The notes under the pieces are model-generated. The model saw nothing but the letters and a program-made list of their open reading frames with translations. It was not told where the DNA came from and ran no database searches. From Marivita lacus (GTDB taxonomy: Bacteria > Pseudomonadota > Alphaproteobacteria > Rhodobacterales > Rhodobacteraceae), in NCBI RefSeq assembly GCF_014637725.1, contig NZ_BMFC01000002.1, forward strand, positions 186,907-250,906: a stretch of DNA of 64,000 nt, in the 5' to 3' direction. Of the stretch, positions 54,661 to 63,119 are shown piece after piece. The stretch's first letter is position 1. Each line of letters begins with the position of its first letter. The position numbers and the translations under genes were made by a program.

Positions 54661-55830
54661 TCAGGGGGGTTGCACCATCAAGCGCTCCAGCCCGTGAAAA
54701 TGGTAGGTGTTGGCATAGCGGGGCGTCTCCGCGATACGCAGCGTTGGGCAGCGGTCCCACAGGATCGGCAGGGCGATCTGCAACTCGAGCCGGGCGAGCG
54801 GTGCGCCGACGCAGAAATGCAGCCCGCCGCCGAAGCTGGTGTTCTGCGTGACCGCGCGTGTCGGCTCGAACCGGTCAGGTTCAGGCCATTGGTCTGGGTC
54901 GTGGTTGGCTGAGGCCAGCAGCAGCGCGACCTGATCGCCGCGTCGGAAGGTGTGACCGTACAGCGTGATCTCTTCGTAGGCATGGCGCGTAAACATGTGC
55001 AGCGGCGGGTCGTAGCGAAGGATTTCCTCGACTGTGCCCTCGTCGATCTGCCGCGTGCCGGTCTCCAGCAGCGTCTTTATGCCGTTGCCCAGCGTGTGCA
55101 CCGTTGCCTCGTGACCGGCGTTCAGAAGCAGGATGCAGGTGGTGATCAGCTCGTCGGTCGACAGTTTTTCGCCTTCCTCCTCGGCGGCGATCAGGTGGGT
55201 GATCAGATCGTCGCGGGGATCGGCGCGGCGGGTGTCGATATAGTGCCGCAGAAAGTCGGAGAAGTCGGCGGCGGCTTCGGCGGCGGCGTCCTCGGTCCTG
55301 CGGGTGCGGCTGGCCTGGTACATGGCGACCATGGCGTTGGACCAGCGCAGCAATTGCGGCGCCATGTCGTCGGGGACACCCAGAAGCCGGGCGATGACAA
55401 CCACCGGGATCGGCTGACAGAAGGCGGTCAGGATGTCGAACGGCGTGCCGCGCGGGAAGGCGTCGATCTTTTCGTGGGTCAGCGCGGTGATCTCAGGCTC
55501 CAGCGCCTTGATCCGGCGCGAGGTGAAGGCGCGCAGGACAAGCCCGCGCAGACGGGTGTGACGCGGTGGTTCCAGCTCCAGCATCGAATGGGCCTCGACC
55601 TTGTAGAAGCGGGCGAGGTGGTCGGGGATCGTCGGTGCCAGTTCCGGCGGCACTTCTCGGCCAAAGCGGCGGTCGCGCAAAATGGCGTGCACGGCGCGGT
55701 GGCTGGTGGCGCAGGGCATGGCGTACTCGTCCCACCACGCCAGATCGCCCGCCGAGCGCAGGCTGTCGTAGAACGGGTAGGGATCTTGCACAAAGGCGAG
55801 GTCGGTCGGGGGGTGCGAAAATCGCTGCAT
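54661..55830 (-). CDS. Cytochrome P450
   Basis: Heme monooxygenase, 389 residues, soluble bacterial type. I-helix oxygen site NAGHEAT (about 240), the ExxR helix seen in VEEILRYDPPLHMFTRHAYE, and the heme loop TSFGGGLHFCVGAPLARLEL with the axial Cys. The N-terminus has no membrane anchor. The substrate is unknown and no ferredoxin or reductase partner is beside it; fpr at 48982 could serve. It lies 18 bases upstream of the tpiA end on the same strand. Confidence 0.93.
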   Translation of the reverse strand: MQRFSHPPTDLAFVQDPYPFYDSLRSAGDLAWWDEYAMPCATSHRAVHAILRDRRFGREVPPELAPTIPDHLARFYKVEAHSMLELEPPRHTRLRGLVLRAFTSRRIKALEPEITALTHEKIDAFPRGTPFDILTAFCQPIPVVVIARLLGVPDDMAPQLLRWSNAMVAMYQASRTRRTEDAAAEAAADFSDFLRHYIDTRRADPRDDLITHLIAAEEEGEKLSTDELITTCILLLNAGHEATVHTLGNGIKTLLETGTRQIDEGTVEEILRYDPPLHMFTRHAYEEITLYGHTFRRGDQVALLLASANHDPDQWPEPDRFEPTRAVTQNTSFGGGLHFCVGAPLARLELQIALPILWDRCPTLRIAETPRYANTYHFHGLERLMVQPP

Positions 55831-55848
55831 TGTCTGGGGGCGCGTCCG

Positions 55849-56586
55849 TCAGCCGTTGAGCGCATTGACGATGGGGGCGAAATCGGCCGCGGTGAGGCTG
55901 GCGCCTCCCACCAAGGCTCCATCCACATCTGCGACGGCGAAAATCTCGGCGGCGTTGGACGCCTTGACGCTGCCGCCATAGAGCAGGCGGATCGCGCCTG
56001 CGGTGTCCTTGCCGAAGCGGGCTGTCAGGGCCTCGCGCAGGAAGCCGTGCACCTCGGCGATCTGGTCGGTGGTGGGCACTTTGCCGGTGCCTATGGCCCA
56101 GACGGGTTCATAGGCGATCACGGTGTTCGCGCCGCTCACGGCGTCGGGCAGGGAGCCTGCAAGCTGCGTTCGGACAAGGTCGATCGTCTGGCCGGCTTCG
56201 CGCTCGGCCAGCGTTTCGCCGACGCAGACGATGGCGGTCAGGCCGGCGCCCCACGCGGCGCGGGTCTTGTCGGCGACCTGTGCGTTGGTCTCGCCATGGT
56301 CGGCGCGGCGTTCGGAATGGCCGAGGATCACGCAGGTCGCGCCTGCATCCTTGAGCATGTCCGCAGACACGTCGCCCGTGTGGGCGCCGGAGGCGTCGCT
56401 GTGGCAGTCCTGTGCGCCGATGGCGATGCGCCCGGCTCTGGCGACGGCTTGTGCGATCAACGTGGCTGGCGGGCAGATCAGAACCTCAGCCGCGCCTGTG
56501 GCTGCGTCCTGCAGCGCGTCCAGTTCACTCAGGGTGGCGGCGGTCCCGTTCATCTTCCAGTTTCCGGCGGCGAGTTTGCGGCGCAT
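55849..56586 (-). CDS. tpiA: Triosephosphate isomerase
   Basis: Interconverts dihydroxyacetone phosphate and glyceraldehyde 3-phosphate. 245 residues from ATG 56586 (AGGAG 8 bases upstream); the longer frame is not family-like. Active site: AAGNWKMNG (Lys), [14 protein letters not shown] (His), [20 protein letters not shown] (Glu and loop 6), and [11 protein letters not shown]. Tight spacing to the P450 gene suggests shared transcription by chance of position. Confidence 0.96.
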   Translation of the reverse strand: MRRKLAAGNWKMNGTAATLSELDALQDAATGAAEVLICPPATLIAQAVARAGRIAIGAQDCHSDASGAHTGDVSADMLKDAGATCVILGHSERRADHGETNAQVADKTRAAWGAGLTAIVCVGETLAEREAGQTIDLVRTQLAGSLPDAVSGANTVIAYEPVWAIGTGKVPTTDQIAEVHGFLREALTARFGKDTAGAIRLLYGGSVKASNAAEIFAVADVDGALVGGASLTAADFAPIVNALNG

Positions 56587-56714
56587 GGGGTGGCTCCTGC
56601 TGGGGGTCTGTCTGTTGGCGGGCATCATCGCGTCCATGGGGGCGGCGTCAAGGGTGGTTGCGGGTCGGAGGACCAAGTGGCACAAGGCCGCCCGTCAGGA
56701 CAGGAGGACAGGTC

Positions 56715-57626
56715 ATGATCCCGAGACTGGATGCGCAGGCCTTGGTGGCGGGCGATGCGGATGCGCTGGCGCAGATGCGGATCGCGGTCGAAGAGGTGGG
56801 GTTCGCCACGGTGTACAACACCAAGTTCACCTCGGCGCGGATGCGGTTCGTGCTGGCGGCCTATCGCGCGTTCTTCGATCTGCCGAACGAGGTCAAGGAC
56901 CGGGTGAACATGGCGCGGACCGGGTCGAACCGGGGCTGGGGCGCGCCGCAGTCGGAACAGGTCGATCCGGATGCGAACCCGGATTACAAGGAAGTCTTCG
57001 ACTGCGGTTTCACCCTGCCCGAAGGCGATGCGCGCGCAGCCCTGTCGGTCTATGCATCGAACCATTGGCCGAAGGAGCCGGCGGGATTCGAGACGGTGAT
57101 CCGGGCCTACTATACGCAGGCGCTGGAGGTGGCGCGGGGCATCCTGCGCGGGATCGCGATGTCCATCGGGTCGGACGCGGATTTCTTCGAGGACAAGTTC
57201 GACTGCCCGATGGCTTTGCTGCGGGGCAATTACTACCCGCCGCGCCCGGACTGGGCGGGGGACAAGGATTTCGGCATCGGCGCACATACCGACTACGGAT
57301 GCCTGACGCTTTTGGCGACGGATGGTCAGCCGGGACTGGAAGTACAGGCGCGCGATTGCGGCGACTGGTTGCCTGTGCAGGCCCCGCCGGGGGAGTTCAT
57401 CATCAACTTCGGCGAGATGCTCGAGATGTGGACCGAGGGCCGTGTCGTGGCGACGCTTCACCGGGTCAAGGGCGGTGCGGAGGAACGGATTTCCGTGCCG
57501 TTGTTCTTCAACCCGAATGTGGAGACCAACGTCGCGCCGCTTGGGTCAAGCAAGCTGATCCGGGCGGGGGATCATCTGACCAAGCGATATGCCGAAACCT
57601 ATGTGCACTTGCAGGGGATAGGATAG
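56715..57626 (+). CDS. 2-oxoglutarate/Fe(II)-dependent oxygenase, isopenicillin N synthase-like
   Basis: 303 residues from ATG 56715 (AGGAGG 7 bases upstream); the longer frame lies across tpiA's promoter. Iron ligands: HxD in [12 protein letters not shown] and the distal His in [11 protein letters not shown]; the 2-oxoglutarate salt bridge Arg in [16 protein letters not shown]-like [13 protein letters not shown] occurs near residue 75. Substrate unknown; relatives act on small molecules such as amino acids and hormones. Divergent from tpiA and convergent with the iscA-type gene. Confidence 0.9.
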   Translation: MIPRLDAQALVAGDADALAQMRIAVEEVGFATVYNTKFTSARMRFVLAAYRAFFDLPNEVKDRVNMARTGSNRGWGAPQSEQVDPDANPDYKEVFDCGFTLPEGDARAALSVYASNHWPKEPAGFETVIRAYYTQALEVARGILRGIAMSIGSDADFFEDKFDCPMALLRGNYYPPRPDWAGDKDFGIGAHTDYGCLTLLATDGQPGLEVQARDCGDWLPVQAPPGEFIINFGEMLEMWTEGRVVATLHRVKGGAEERISVPLFFNPNVETNVAPLGSSKLIRAGDHLTKRYAETYVHLQGIG

Positions 57627-57628
57627 GC

Positions 57629-57648
57629 GGTGCGCGTGAACACGCACC
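57629..57648. terminator. Short hairpin between convergent genes
   Basis: GGTGCG (57629-57634) and CGCACC (57643-57648) with an 8-base spacer fill the 22 bases between two convergent stop codons. It probably serves both genes. Confidence 0.45.
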
Positions 57649-58047
57649 CTACGCCTTGAGGTTCGGCGCGCCGTTCGCGTGTTCGGTGGCCAGTTCTTCG
57701 ACGTCCTTGAACTTGATCGACTCTCCGCATCCGCAGGCGTCGACGACGTTCGGGTTGTTGAAGTGGAAACCGGATTCCAGAAGCGATGTCTGGTAGTCGA
57801 TCTCGGTCCCGAAGAGGAACATCTGCGCCATGGGCGCGATCATCACGGTGGCGCCGTCCTGTTCTACAACTTCGTCATTGGGATCGGGCTGGTCGACGAA
57901 GTCCATCGTGTATTCCATACCCGCGCAGCCGCCCTTCTTGACGCCGATACGCAGGCCTGCATGGCCCTTGGAGTCCATGAGCTTGCGCACCTGTGCGGCG
58001 GCTTTGGGGGTGAGGGTGACGGCTTGCTTGCCGGGAATGCCGAACAT
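57649..58047 (-). CDS. Iron-sulfur cluster assembly accessory protein (ErpA/IscA family)
   Basis: A-type carrier protein, 132 residues from ATG 58047. The three Cys are present: [10 protein letters not shown] and [12 protein letters not shown]. The core [16 protein letters not shown] and [10 protein letters not shown] are family hallmarks. It likely delivers Fe-S clusters (complex I alone needs many). A SufT-type gene lies at 59873. The C-terminal ~15 residues ([15 protein letters not shown]) extend beyond the usual end. Confidence 0.92.
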   Translation of the reverse strand: MFGIPGKQAVTLTPKAAAQVRKLMDSKGHAGLRIGVKKGGCAGMEYTMDFVDQPDPNDEVVEQDGATVMIAPMAQMFLFGTEIDYQTSLLESGFHFNNPNVVDACGCGESIKFKDVEELATEHANGAPNLKA

Positions 58048-58078
58048 GGGGTGTCTCGCTTTCTCTGTTATGCCTAAC

Positions 58079-58813
58079 CTAGGGGCTTGCGGCTGCGATC
58101 TCAAGAAGGGAAAGCGTCGCGTATCCCGACGCCAGCCCCCAGCCGAACGAGGCCAGCGTGCCGATGATGACATATTCGCCCGCCTTTTGGCCCTTGGATG
58201 CGGTATCAAAACGCAAGACGGACTTTGCAGCGATCAGGAAGCCTGTTGCAGTTGTCTCGCCGACGCAGAGAAAGAGAAAGATCAATCCCCGTTCCAGTTT
58301 TCCGATCATGCGGCCTGCATTTTCGAGTCCTTCGAGGCTTGGACCGGGATCATCGTTGCTGAACTGGTCGGTGTAGGGTTTCATCAGAAGACCAACGGCA
58401 TAGCCACCCGCCCAGACCGACACGATCGCGCCGGAGATAAGGATCGCCGGGCTGCGCAGGTCAGCGATGTGATCGGCCCATATCCCCGTGGAGACGGCAT
58501 CCGGCATCAGGAACGCTGCTGCGGCCAGCGTGGCAAAATGCGCGATCTGGTCGCCCATGAAAGCGGGCAGGCTGTCACGCCAGTTTTCCGGCAACGCCCA
58601 TGTCTTGATCGCGTCAATGACCAGATGTGCTGCTGCCACCCACAATGCGAGTTCCCAATTGCCACCCAGCGCGATCCAACTCAGCACGCAGACCATCGCG
58701 ATGTGCAGGAGCAGGATCGCGGGTTCGGTCTTGCGTCGGATCATCGCATCCGGTTGGGCGAGGAAATCCGCGACCACATGGGCCAGCAGGAGCGCAATGA
58801 ACACATCGATCAT
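58079..58813 (-). CDS. DUF3307 family membrane protein
   Basis: 244 residues from ATG 58813. The N-terminal part matches DUF3307: FIALLLAHVVADFLAQPDAM and HIAMVCVLSWIALGGNWELA, with WVAAAHLVIDAIKTWALP. There are about six hydrophobic segments. The family often sits beside a SatD-like gene, as it does here (49 bases upstream). The function is unknown; SatD/SatE-type proteins in Gram-positives have been linked to secretion stress. Confidence 0.85.
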   Translation of the reverse strand: MIDVFIALLLAHVVADFLAQPDAMIRRKTEPAILLLHIAMVCVLSWIALGGNWELALWVAAAHLVIDAIKTWALPENWRDSLPAFMGDQIAHFATLAAAAFLMPDAVSTGIWADHIADLRSPAILISGAIVSVWAGGYAVGLLMKPYTDQFSNDDPGPSLEGLENAGRMIGKLERGLIFLFLCVGETTATGFLIAAKSVLRFDTASKGQKAGEYVIIGTLASFGWGLASGYATLSLLEIAAASP

Positions 58814-58862
58814 GTCACATACCGCAAGTCTTGGGGCTTGCTTTGACTTGAAGAAAGCGGTT

Positions 58863-59486
58863 TCACTTTCCCATTTCCCGTTCAATGGCTTGCAACGCGT
58901 CATCAAGTGCCGGGTAACCTGCGGACCAGAGCGATTGGTTCACGGCCTGTCGTGTGATGCCAAAGGCTTTTGCGACCTCAATTCGTGGTGGAGCGTTCGG
59001 CGCCAATTGCGATGCGACCGCGCGCGCCTGTGCCTGCGTCCAACCGGATGCGATATGGTCGGCAAGGCGGGTTGCGGCGTGGGTCGCGCCGCCGTCTGCA
59101 TGGGCCATCAAAGCATGTCCTGACAAGGTCGTGAGCAGCCGACCGGATGCTACGAATACCGGGCCATGCGCCGCGTTCAAATCCGCCGTTTCAGGCAAGG
59201 AACCGGTGCCCGCTGCCAATGCAATGCGGGTGACGGTCGCTGCATTTTCACGTTTGAGGCAGGCCTGAATGTACAGGGCTGCGCGGAGCGCGAGGGATGG
59301 GGCGTCGATCGCGACTTGCCAGCCATCTCCGCCGCGTCGCGCGAAGCGGGTGATCCGTTTGGGGCTGTGCCAGTCGGATATTTCGGTCGCAGCGGTGTCG
59401 ATTGTGACAAGAGCCGCGTCCACAGCCTCGGGAGTGAGGTCAGAGGAGGCGACAAGATCGCCGGTGAGGACGCAAAGCGGTATCAT
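58863..59486 (-). CDS. SatD-like protein with C-terminal helix-turn-helix
   Basis: 207 residues. The N-terminal part (CVLTGDLVASSDLTPEAVDA and ARRGGDGWQVAIDAPSLALR) resembles SatD proteins, which have a cyclase-like core. The C-terminal ~45 residues contain a clear HTH (IEVAKAFGITRQAVNQSLWS). It could be a DNA-binding sensor controlling itself and the DUF3307 gene (inference). An 8-bp inverted repeat with 23-base spacing lies just upstream (59491-59529). The RBS is weak. Confidence 0.78.
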   Translation of the reverse strand: MIPLCVLTGDLVASSDLTPEAVDAALVTIDTAATEISDWHSPKRITRFARRGGDGWQVAIDAPSLALRAALYIQACLKRENAATVTRIALAAGTGSLPETADLNAAHGPVFVASGRLLTTLSGHALMAHADGGATHAATRLADHIASGWTQAQARAVASQLAPNAPPRIEVAKAFGITRQAVNQSLWSAGYPALDDALQAIEREMGK

Positions 59487-59490
59487 GGGG

Positions 59491-59529
59491 AAATCAATAT
59501 CACTTTCTTTGCGTAAAAGAAATTGATTT
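59491..59529. promoter_or_regulatory. Inverted repeat upstream of the SatD-like gene
   Basis: AAATCAAT (59491-59498) and ATTGATTT (59522-59529) are perfect 8-base inverted arms with 23 bases between, in an AT-rich island that stands out from the GC-rich surroundings. It could be an operator for the HTH-carrying SatD-like protein, or the AT-rich promoter itself. Confidence 0.45.
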
Positions 59530-59544
59530 CAATTTACATGTTGA

Positions 59545-59865
59545 TCAGGCGCTTTCCAAAAGCGCGCCGCGCCCAAGCGAAGGCTTCCTCGGGGTCGTCG
59601 AGAGCGGCGCCGGGGAATGTCCAATAGGCGTGACGGACGGTTTGCCCGAATTGCCCTTATGGGACCAGTGCTCGCAGGCGTCTGTGGCCAAGTCTTAGGA
59701 CAATTGTCCGCGCGACTTGATCAACAGCGCCTCATGAGGGCCGATCACGGCAAAGGTAGAGCCCTCGGAATAGATGCCGAGACCACCAAACATCTTGCGT
59801 GTCATGATGGCATGCAGTCCGGCGAACAGATCGCTGACAAAAGCGATTTGTTCGCCGGATACGGC
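59545..59865 (-). pseudogene. Decayed tfoX-like gene
   Basis: On the minus strand the frame AVSGEQIAFVSDLFAGL then TRKMFGGLGIYSEGSTFAVI and ALLIKSRGQLS is the TfoX N-terminal domain (DNA-uptake regulator/Sxy type). It hits TAA at 59697-59695. The protein-like reading resumes as DLATDACEHWSHKGNSGK, then shifts frame near 59634-59642 to HAYWTFPGAALDDPEEAFAW and ends at TGA 59547-59545. No start codon exists before AVSGEQ (the triplet is TTC). So at least three lesions: lost start, one nonsense and one 1-base frameshift. Confidence 0.8.
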
Positions 59866-59872
59866 GAAAAAT

Positions 59873-60235
59873 TTACATGAAGCCGAGTTCGAGACGCGCC
59901 TCGTCGGACATCATGTCCATGCCCCAGGGCGGTTCCCAGGTGAGTTCGACATCGACATGCTTCACACCGGCCAGCGGTTCGATGGCCTCGGCCACCCAGC
60001 CGGGCATTTCACCGGCCACGGGGCAGCCCGGTGCGGTCAGGGTCATGATCACGCGGACGTCGTTTTCGTCACTGATCTCGAGCGTGTAGACAAGCCCGAG
60101 GTCATAGATGTTGACCGGGATCTCGGGGTCGTAGACAGAGCGGCAGGCCTCGACCACCTGATCATACAAGGGATGATCGGTGCTGGAGGGGGCAATCAGC
60201 GGTGCGCCTTCGATTTTGGGGCTGGCGTCGTTCAT
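59873..60235 (-). CDS. sufT: SufT/DUF59 family Fe-S assembly protein
   Basis: 120 residues from ATG 60235. Motifs: VYDPEIPVNIYDLGLVYTLE (MIP18/DUF59 core), IMTLTAPGCPVAGEMPGWV with the conserved Cys, and DVELTWEPPWGMDMMSDEAR. This family helps Fe-S cluster maturation. The tfoX-like pseudogene lies 7 bases downstream on the same strand. A promoter with a palindrome is seen upstream. Confidence 0.9.
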   Translation of the reverse strand: MNDASPKIEGAPLIAPSSTDHPLYDQVVEACRSVYDPEIPVNIYDLGLVYTLEISDENDVRVIMTLTAPGCPVAGEMPGWVAEAIEPLAGVKHVDVELTWEPPWGMDMMSDEARLELGFM

Positions 60236-60248
60236 GTCGGTCCTTCCC

Positions 60249-60294
60249 GTCAGTTCCTGACCAAATATATAGGGAACACCGCAAGAGGGGTAAA
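60249..60294 (-). promoter_or_regulatory. sufT promoter with overlapping palindrome
   Basis: Minus strand: TTTACC (60294-60289), 17-base spacer, TATATA (60271-60266). A palindrome GTCAG TTC CTGAC (60249-60261) covers the expected transcription start, as a repressor operator would. An iron- or Fe-S-responsive regulator is a natural candidate but no specific box can be named. Confidence 0.5.
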
Positions 60295-60359
60295 GGGGCG
60301 GAAATGCCGAACCTGTGTGTGAGATGCTTTTGGTCCTCGCTCCTGCCCACCCCTCGGGT

Positions 60360-61067
60360 CTATCGGGTACCCTCGTAATCCGCCCGCAGCGACGAAATGA
60401 CCTTGTTCGCGGCCTGGCTGAGCCCGCGGATTTCCGTTGCCACGGCGGAAAATCCGCGACCGGCCTCGCCGACACGGGACGCTTCGATGGAGGCGTTGAC
60501 CGAGATGATCATGATCATCCGGCTGATCTTTTCGAGCTCCGTGATGGACGACTGGATCATCCTCGTCTGCTTGCCCGACTGGGACTGACGGTGGGACACG
60601 ACGTGATCCAACGCCCGGCCAATGCCGTCGACGATGGCGTTGAGCGTGTCCAGCAGGGTGGTCGTGACGAAATCGGCAAGCGCCTCGATGGGCTGGGTCA
60701 GGGTCGCGCTGCCCGGTGCGGTCAGGCGGTGCTGTATGGACCGGGCGGTCGAGACGAAGCGTGTGAGGTCTTCGGCCTGGGACGGGCTGACGGCGTTCAC
60801 CTGATCCAGAACGCGCTTCAAATCCCTGGGCAAGGTCGATGTGGCCGAACCGGGCAACACGTCTGCCGCGATCTGCGAGAATTCGAGCAGGTTCTTCTCA
60901 AGGCCCTCCAGTCCCTTGCTGCAGGGCGTTTCCTTGCGGCTCTGCAGCAACAGGGTCACGACGACCCTGTGGGACAGCATGCGCATCTTGCCGCAGCGGT
61001 TGATGAGAACGCCAAGAACGGCTTCCTCGTTGGGCTGGGTATCGGTCGTTTCGACAAGCAAAGTCAT
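60360..61067 (-). CDS. Soluble protein with PilJ-like N-terminus and truncated MCP signalling tip
   Basis: 235 residues from ATG 61067, coupled to the globin gene (ATGA). The N-terminal LINRCGKMRMLSHRVVVTLL resembles the type IV pilus methyl-accepting (PilJ) sensor domain. The C-terminus MIISVNASIEASRVGEAGRG and SAVATEIRGLSQAANKVISS is the hairpin tip of methyl-accepting chemotaxis proteins, but the protein ends soon after it. There is no membrane helix or HAMP. It could talk to CheA/CheW or another histidine kinase, with the globin as sensor (inference). Confidence 0.82.
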   Translation of the reverse strand: MTLLVETTDTQPNEEAVLGVLINRCGKMRMLSHRVVVTLLLQSRKETPCSKGLEGLEKNLLEFSQIAADVLPGSATSTLPRDLKRVLDQVNAVSPSQAEDLTRFVSTARSIQHRLTAPGSATLTQPIEALADFVTTTLLDTLNAIVDGIGRALDHVVSHRQSQSGKQTRMIQSSITELEKISRMIMIISVNASIEASRVGEAGRGFSAVATEIRGLSQAANKVISSLRADYEGTR

Positions 61068-61501
61068 TGCGTCAGGACGGTCTTGTCCGAAGTCGCCGCT
61101 GCACCGTCCAGCATTGTCTGCGCGATGAAGGTCAGGGCATCGGACCAGGCCTGTGCGTGATCCTGGGTCCATGTCGGTCCGACGGCATCTTCGAGACATT
61201 CGACCAGCGTCTCCGCAACAGCCGTGTAATGCGCGGTTATCGCACCGTACTCGGCGTGTTTGACCCCGAGCGCGCGCAGCGGCTCGACCAAGGTTTCAAG
61301 AGTGTCGAGTTTCTGCACGGCCAATTGCAGGATGGCGGCCAGTTTGCCGGATTGTGCCGACATGTCATCGGCGAACATGCTGCGCACCGACGGTGCCTTG
61401 GTAAAGAGCCTCTCGTAGAACTCGAGGACAAGGGTCTGGCGGGTGGACAGCGCTGTCGCAAACGAGGTCTGGATGAGGTCGACTTGGGGGGAGGTCAGCA
61501 T
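61064..61501 (-). CDS. Single-domain globin
   Basis: 145 residues with the globin fold of flavohaemoglobin/Vgb relatives. TRQTLVLEFYERLFTKAPSV (A-B helices), VRSMFADDMSAQSGKLAAIL, and the proximal His in LGVKHAEYGAITAHYTAVAE. YERLFTKAP includes the Tyr typical of B10 (ligand-binding side). It has no reductase domain. The overlap with the PilJ/MCP-like gene suggests a haem-based gas sensor split in two proteins (inference). Confidence 0.88.
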   Translation of the reverse strand: MLTSPQVDLIQTSFATALSTRQTLVLEFYERLFTKAPSVRSMFADDMSAQSGKLAAILQLAVQKLDTLETLVEPLRALGVKHAEYGAITAHYTAVAETLVECLEDAVGPTWTQDHAQAWSDALTFIAQTMLDGAAATSDKTVLTQ

Positions 61502-61615
61502 GTCTGGTCCTTGACGTTGATCACATGCTTGTCACAACGACGGGTCCCGCAGAACTTTAAGCCTTTTTCCCCAACCTTTTTGAAACCGGTGAATTCCGGG
61601 TCCAGGCCAACCTTT

Positions 61616-63049
61616 TCAGAGCGGTTTCTTGCGGCGCGGGACCGGGGTGGGGCGGACCTTTTCCTCGATCGCGTCATAGAGCAGACCGGCGATGTTTTTT
61701 TCGCTGGCCAGTTCGATGCCTTCGAGACCGGGTGAGGAATTCACCTCGAGCACCTTGGGGCCGGAATGCGAGCGCAGGATGTCCACTCCGGCAAAGCCCA
61801 GTCCGAAGACGCGGGCGGCGCGGACGGCGGTGTCGCGTTCTTCCTTGGTGATGCGGACCTTCTGCGCGGTGCCGCCCCGGTGAAGGTTGGAGCGGAAATC
61901 GCCCTCGGACCCGGTGCGCTTCATCGAGGCCACCACCTTGCCGTTGACCACAAGACAGCGAATGTCCTCACCTGCGGCTTCCTTGATGAAATCCTGCACG
62001 AGAAAGTTGGCCTTGAGGCCCCGGAACGCGTCGATCACCGATTCCGCGGCTTTCTTGGTCTCCGCCAGCACGACGCCTTTGCCTTGTGTCGATTCCAGCA
62101 GTTTGACGATCAGCGGTGCAGTGCCCACAAGCCCTATGAGGTTCGACGTGTCCTTGGGCGAATTGGCAAACGCGGTGGGCGGCATGCCGATGCGGTGGCG
62201 GGCCAGAAGCTGATGCGCGTGCAGCTTGTCCCGGCTCGAGGTGATGCCTGCGCTGCCATTGACCACGTAGGTGCCGATCGATTCGAACTGTCGCACCACG
62301 GCTGTGCCATAGGGCGTGATCGACGTTCCGATCCGGGGGATGACCGCGTCATAGCGGGGCAGGCGCTTGCCATCGTAATAAACGTCGGGGGCCATCGCGT
62401 TGATCGCCATGTAGCAGCGGGTGGTGTCGATCACCTCGACCGAGTGACCGCGCTTTTCGCCTTCTTCGACAAGACGGTTGGTGGAATAGTTGTTTTCCCG
62501 GCTGAGCACCGCAACACGCAAAGCCCGGTTCGGCGCGATGCTGCGCACCCTGCGGGTGTGGTAGACCTCGAAATCCAGTTCGGGCTGATGGAAGCGTTCG
62601 CTGGGCACGATGTTGACGTGATCCTTGAGCGCCTGACGGCCCAGCAGCATGCGATTGCTCATTGTTCCGCGGTCGGTCAGCGTGACCTCGATTTCCCAGG
62701 ACTGGCCGCCAACGGTCATCTGGGTTGCGATCACATAGCGGCTTTCGGTCTCGCCATTGGACGAGGTGACATCGCGCCGGTCGATGATCGGGGCCGAGCA
62801 GGGGATGATCAGGTCTTCGCGACCGGGAATGGGATGCACGGCAAAACGCACACGGGGTTTGTTGGTCGAGCCGAACACCTCGATATCGGCGGCATGCAGC
62901 GCCGAGGTGCGCGCGCCGGTGTCGATCTTGGCGCGGATCGCGGGCAGGCCGAGGTCAGGCAGGCTGACCCACTCCTCCCATCCGAAGGTCAGCAAGGTGT
63001 CCGGACCCGTGCCCTTGGGCGCGGGAGGATCAGATGGTGTGTCGGACAT
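61616..63049 (-). CDS. RimB-type aspartic/zinc protease fused to RimK-type ATP-grasp ligase
   Basis: 477 residues from ATG 63049. The N-terminal ~150 residues are the RimB/retropepsin-like domain ([24 protein letters not shown] motif; [16 protein letters not shown]). From about 175 a RimK-like ATP-grasp domain follows ([64 protein letters not shown]). RimK adds glutamates to ribosomal protein S6 in other bacteria. The frame runs upstream to 63304 but that part overlaps tgt and is not conserved. Confidence 0.9.
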   Translation of the reverse strand: MSDTPSDPPAPKGTGPDTLLTFGWEEWVSLPDLGLPAIRAKIDTGARTSALHAADIEVFGSTNKPRVRFAVHPIPGREDLIIPCSAPIIDRRDVTSSNGETESRYVIATQMTVGGQSWEIEVTLTDRGTMSNRMLLGRQALKDHVNIVPSERFHQPELDFEVYHTRRVRSIAPNRALRVAVLSRENNYSTNRLVEEGEKRGHSVEVIDTTRCYMAINAMAPDVYYDGKRLPRYDAVIPRIGTSITPYGTAVVRQFESIGTYVVNGSAGITSSRDKLHAHQLLARHRIGMPPTAFANSPKDTSNLIGLVGTAPLIVKLLESTQGKGVVLAETKKAAESVIDAFRGLKANFLVQDFIKEAAGEDIRCLVVNGKVVASMKRTGSEGDFRSNLHRGGTAQKVRITKEERDTAVRAARVFGLGFAGVDILRSHSGPKVLEVNSSPGLEGIELASEKNIAGLLYDAIEEKVRPTPVPRRKKPL

Positions 63050-63119
63050 GGAATCGCGCCTCCTTGGCAATTCGGGTGATTTGGCGCACAAGGGCGCGCT
63101 CTGCAAGTAAGGCCCGAAT

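Noticed and set aside
54952-56718. Plus-strand ORF (588 codons) opposite the P450 and tpiA genes
   Set aside because: Gly/Val/Asp-rich shadow; both minus-strand genes have full active sites.
61495-61677. Minus-strand 60-codon ORF between rimK and the globin gene (FCGTRRCDKHVINV)
   Set aside because: Begins inside the RimK frame and has no RBS or family match; the Cys pattern looks accidental.
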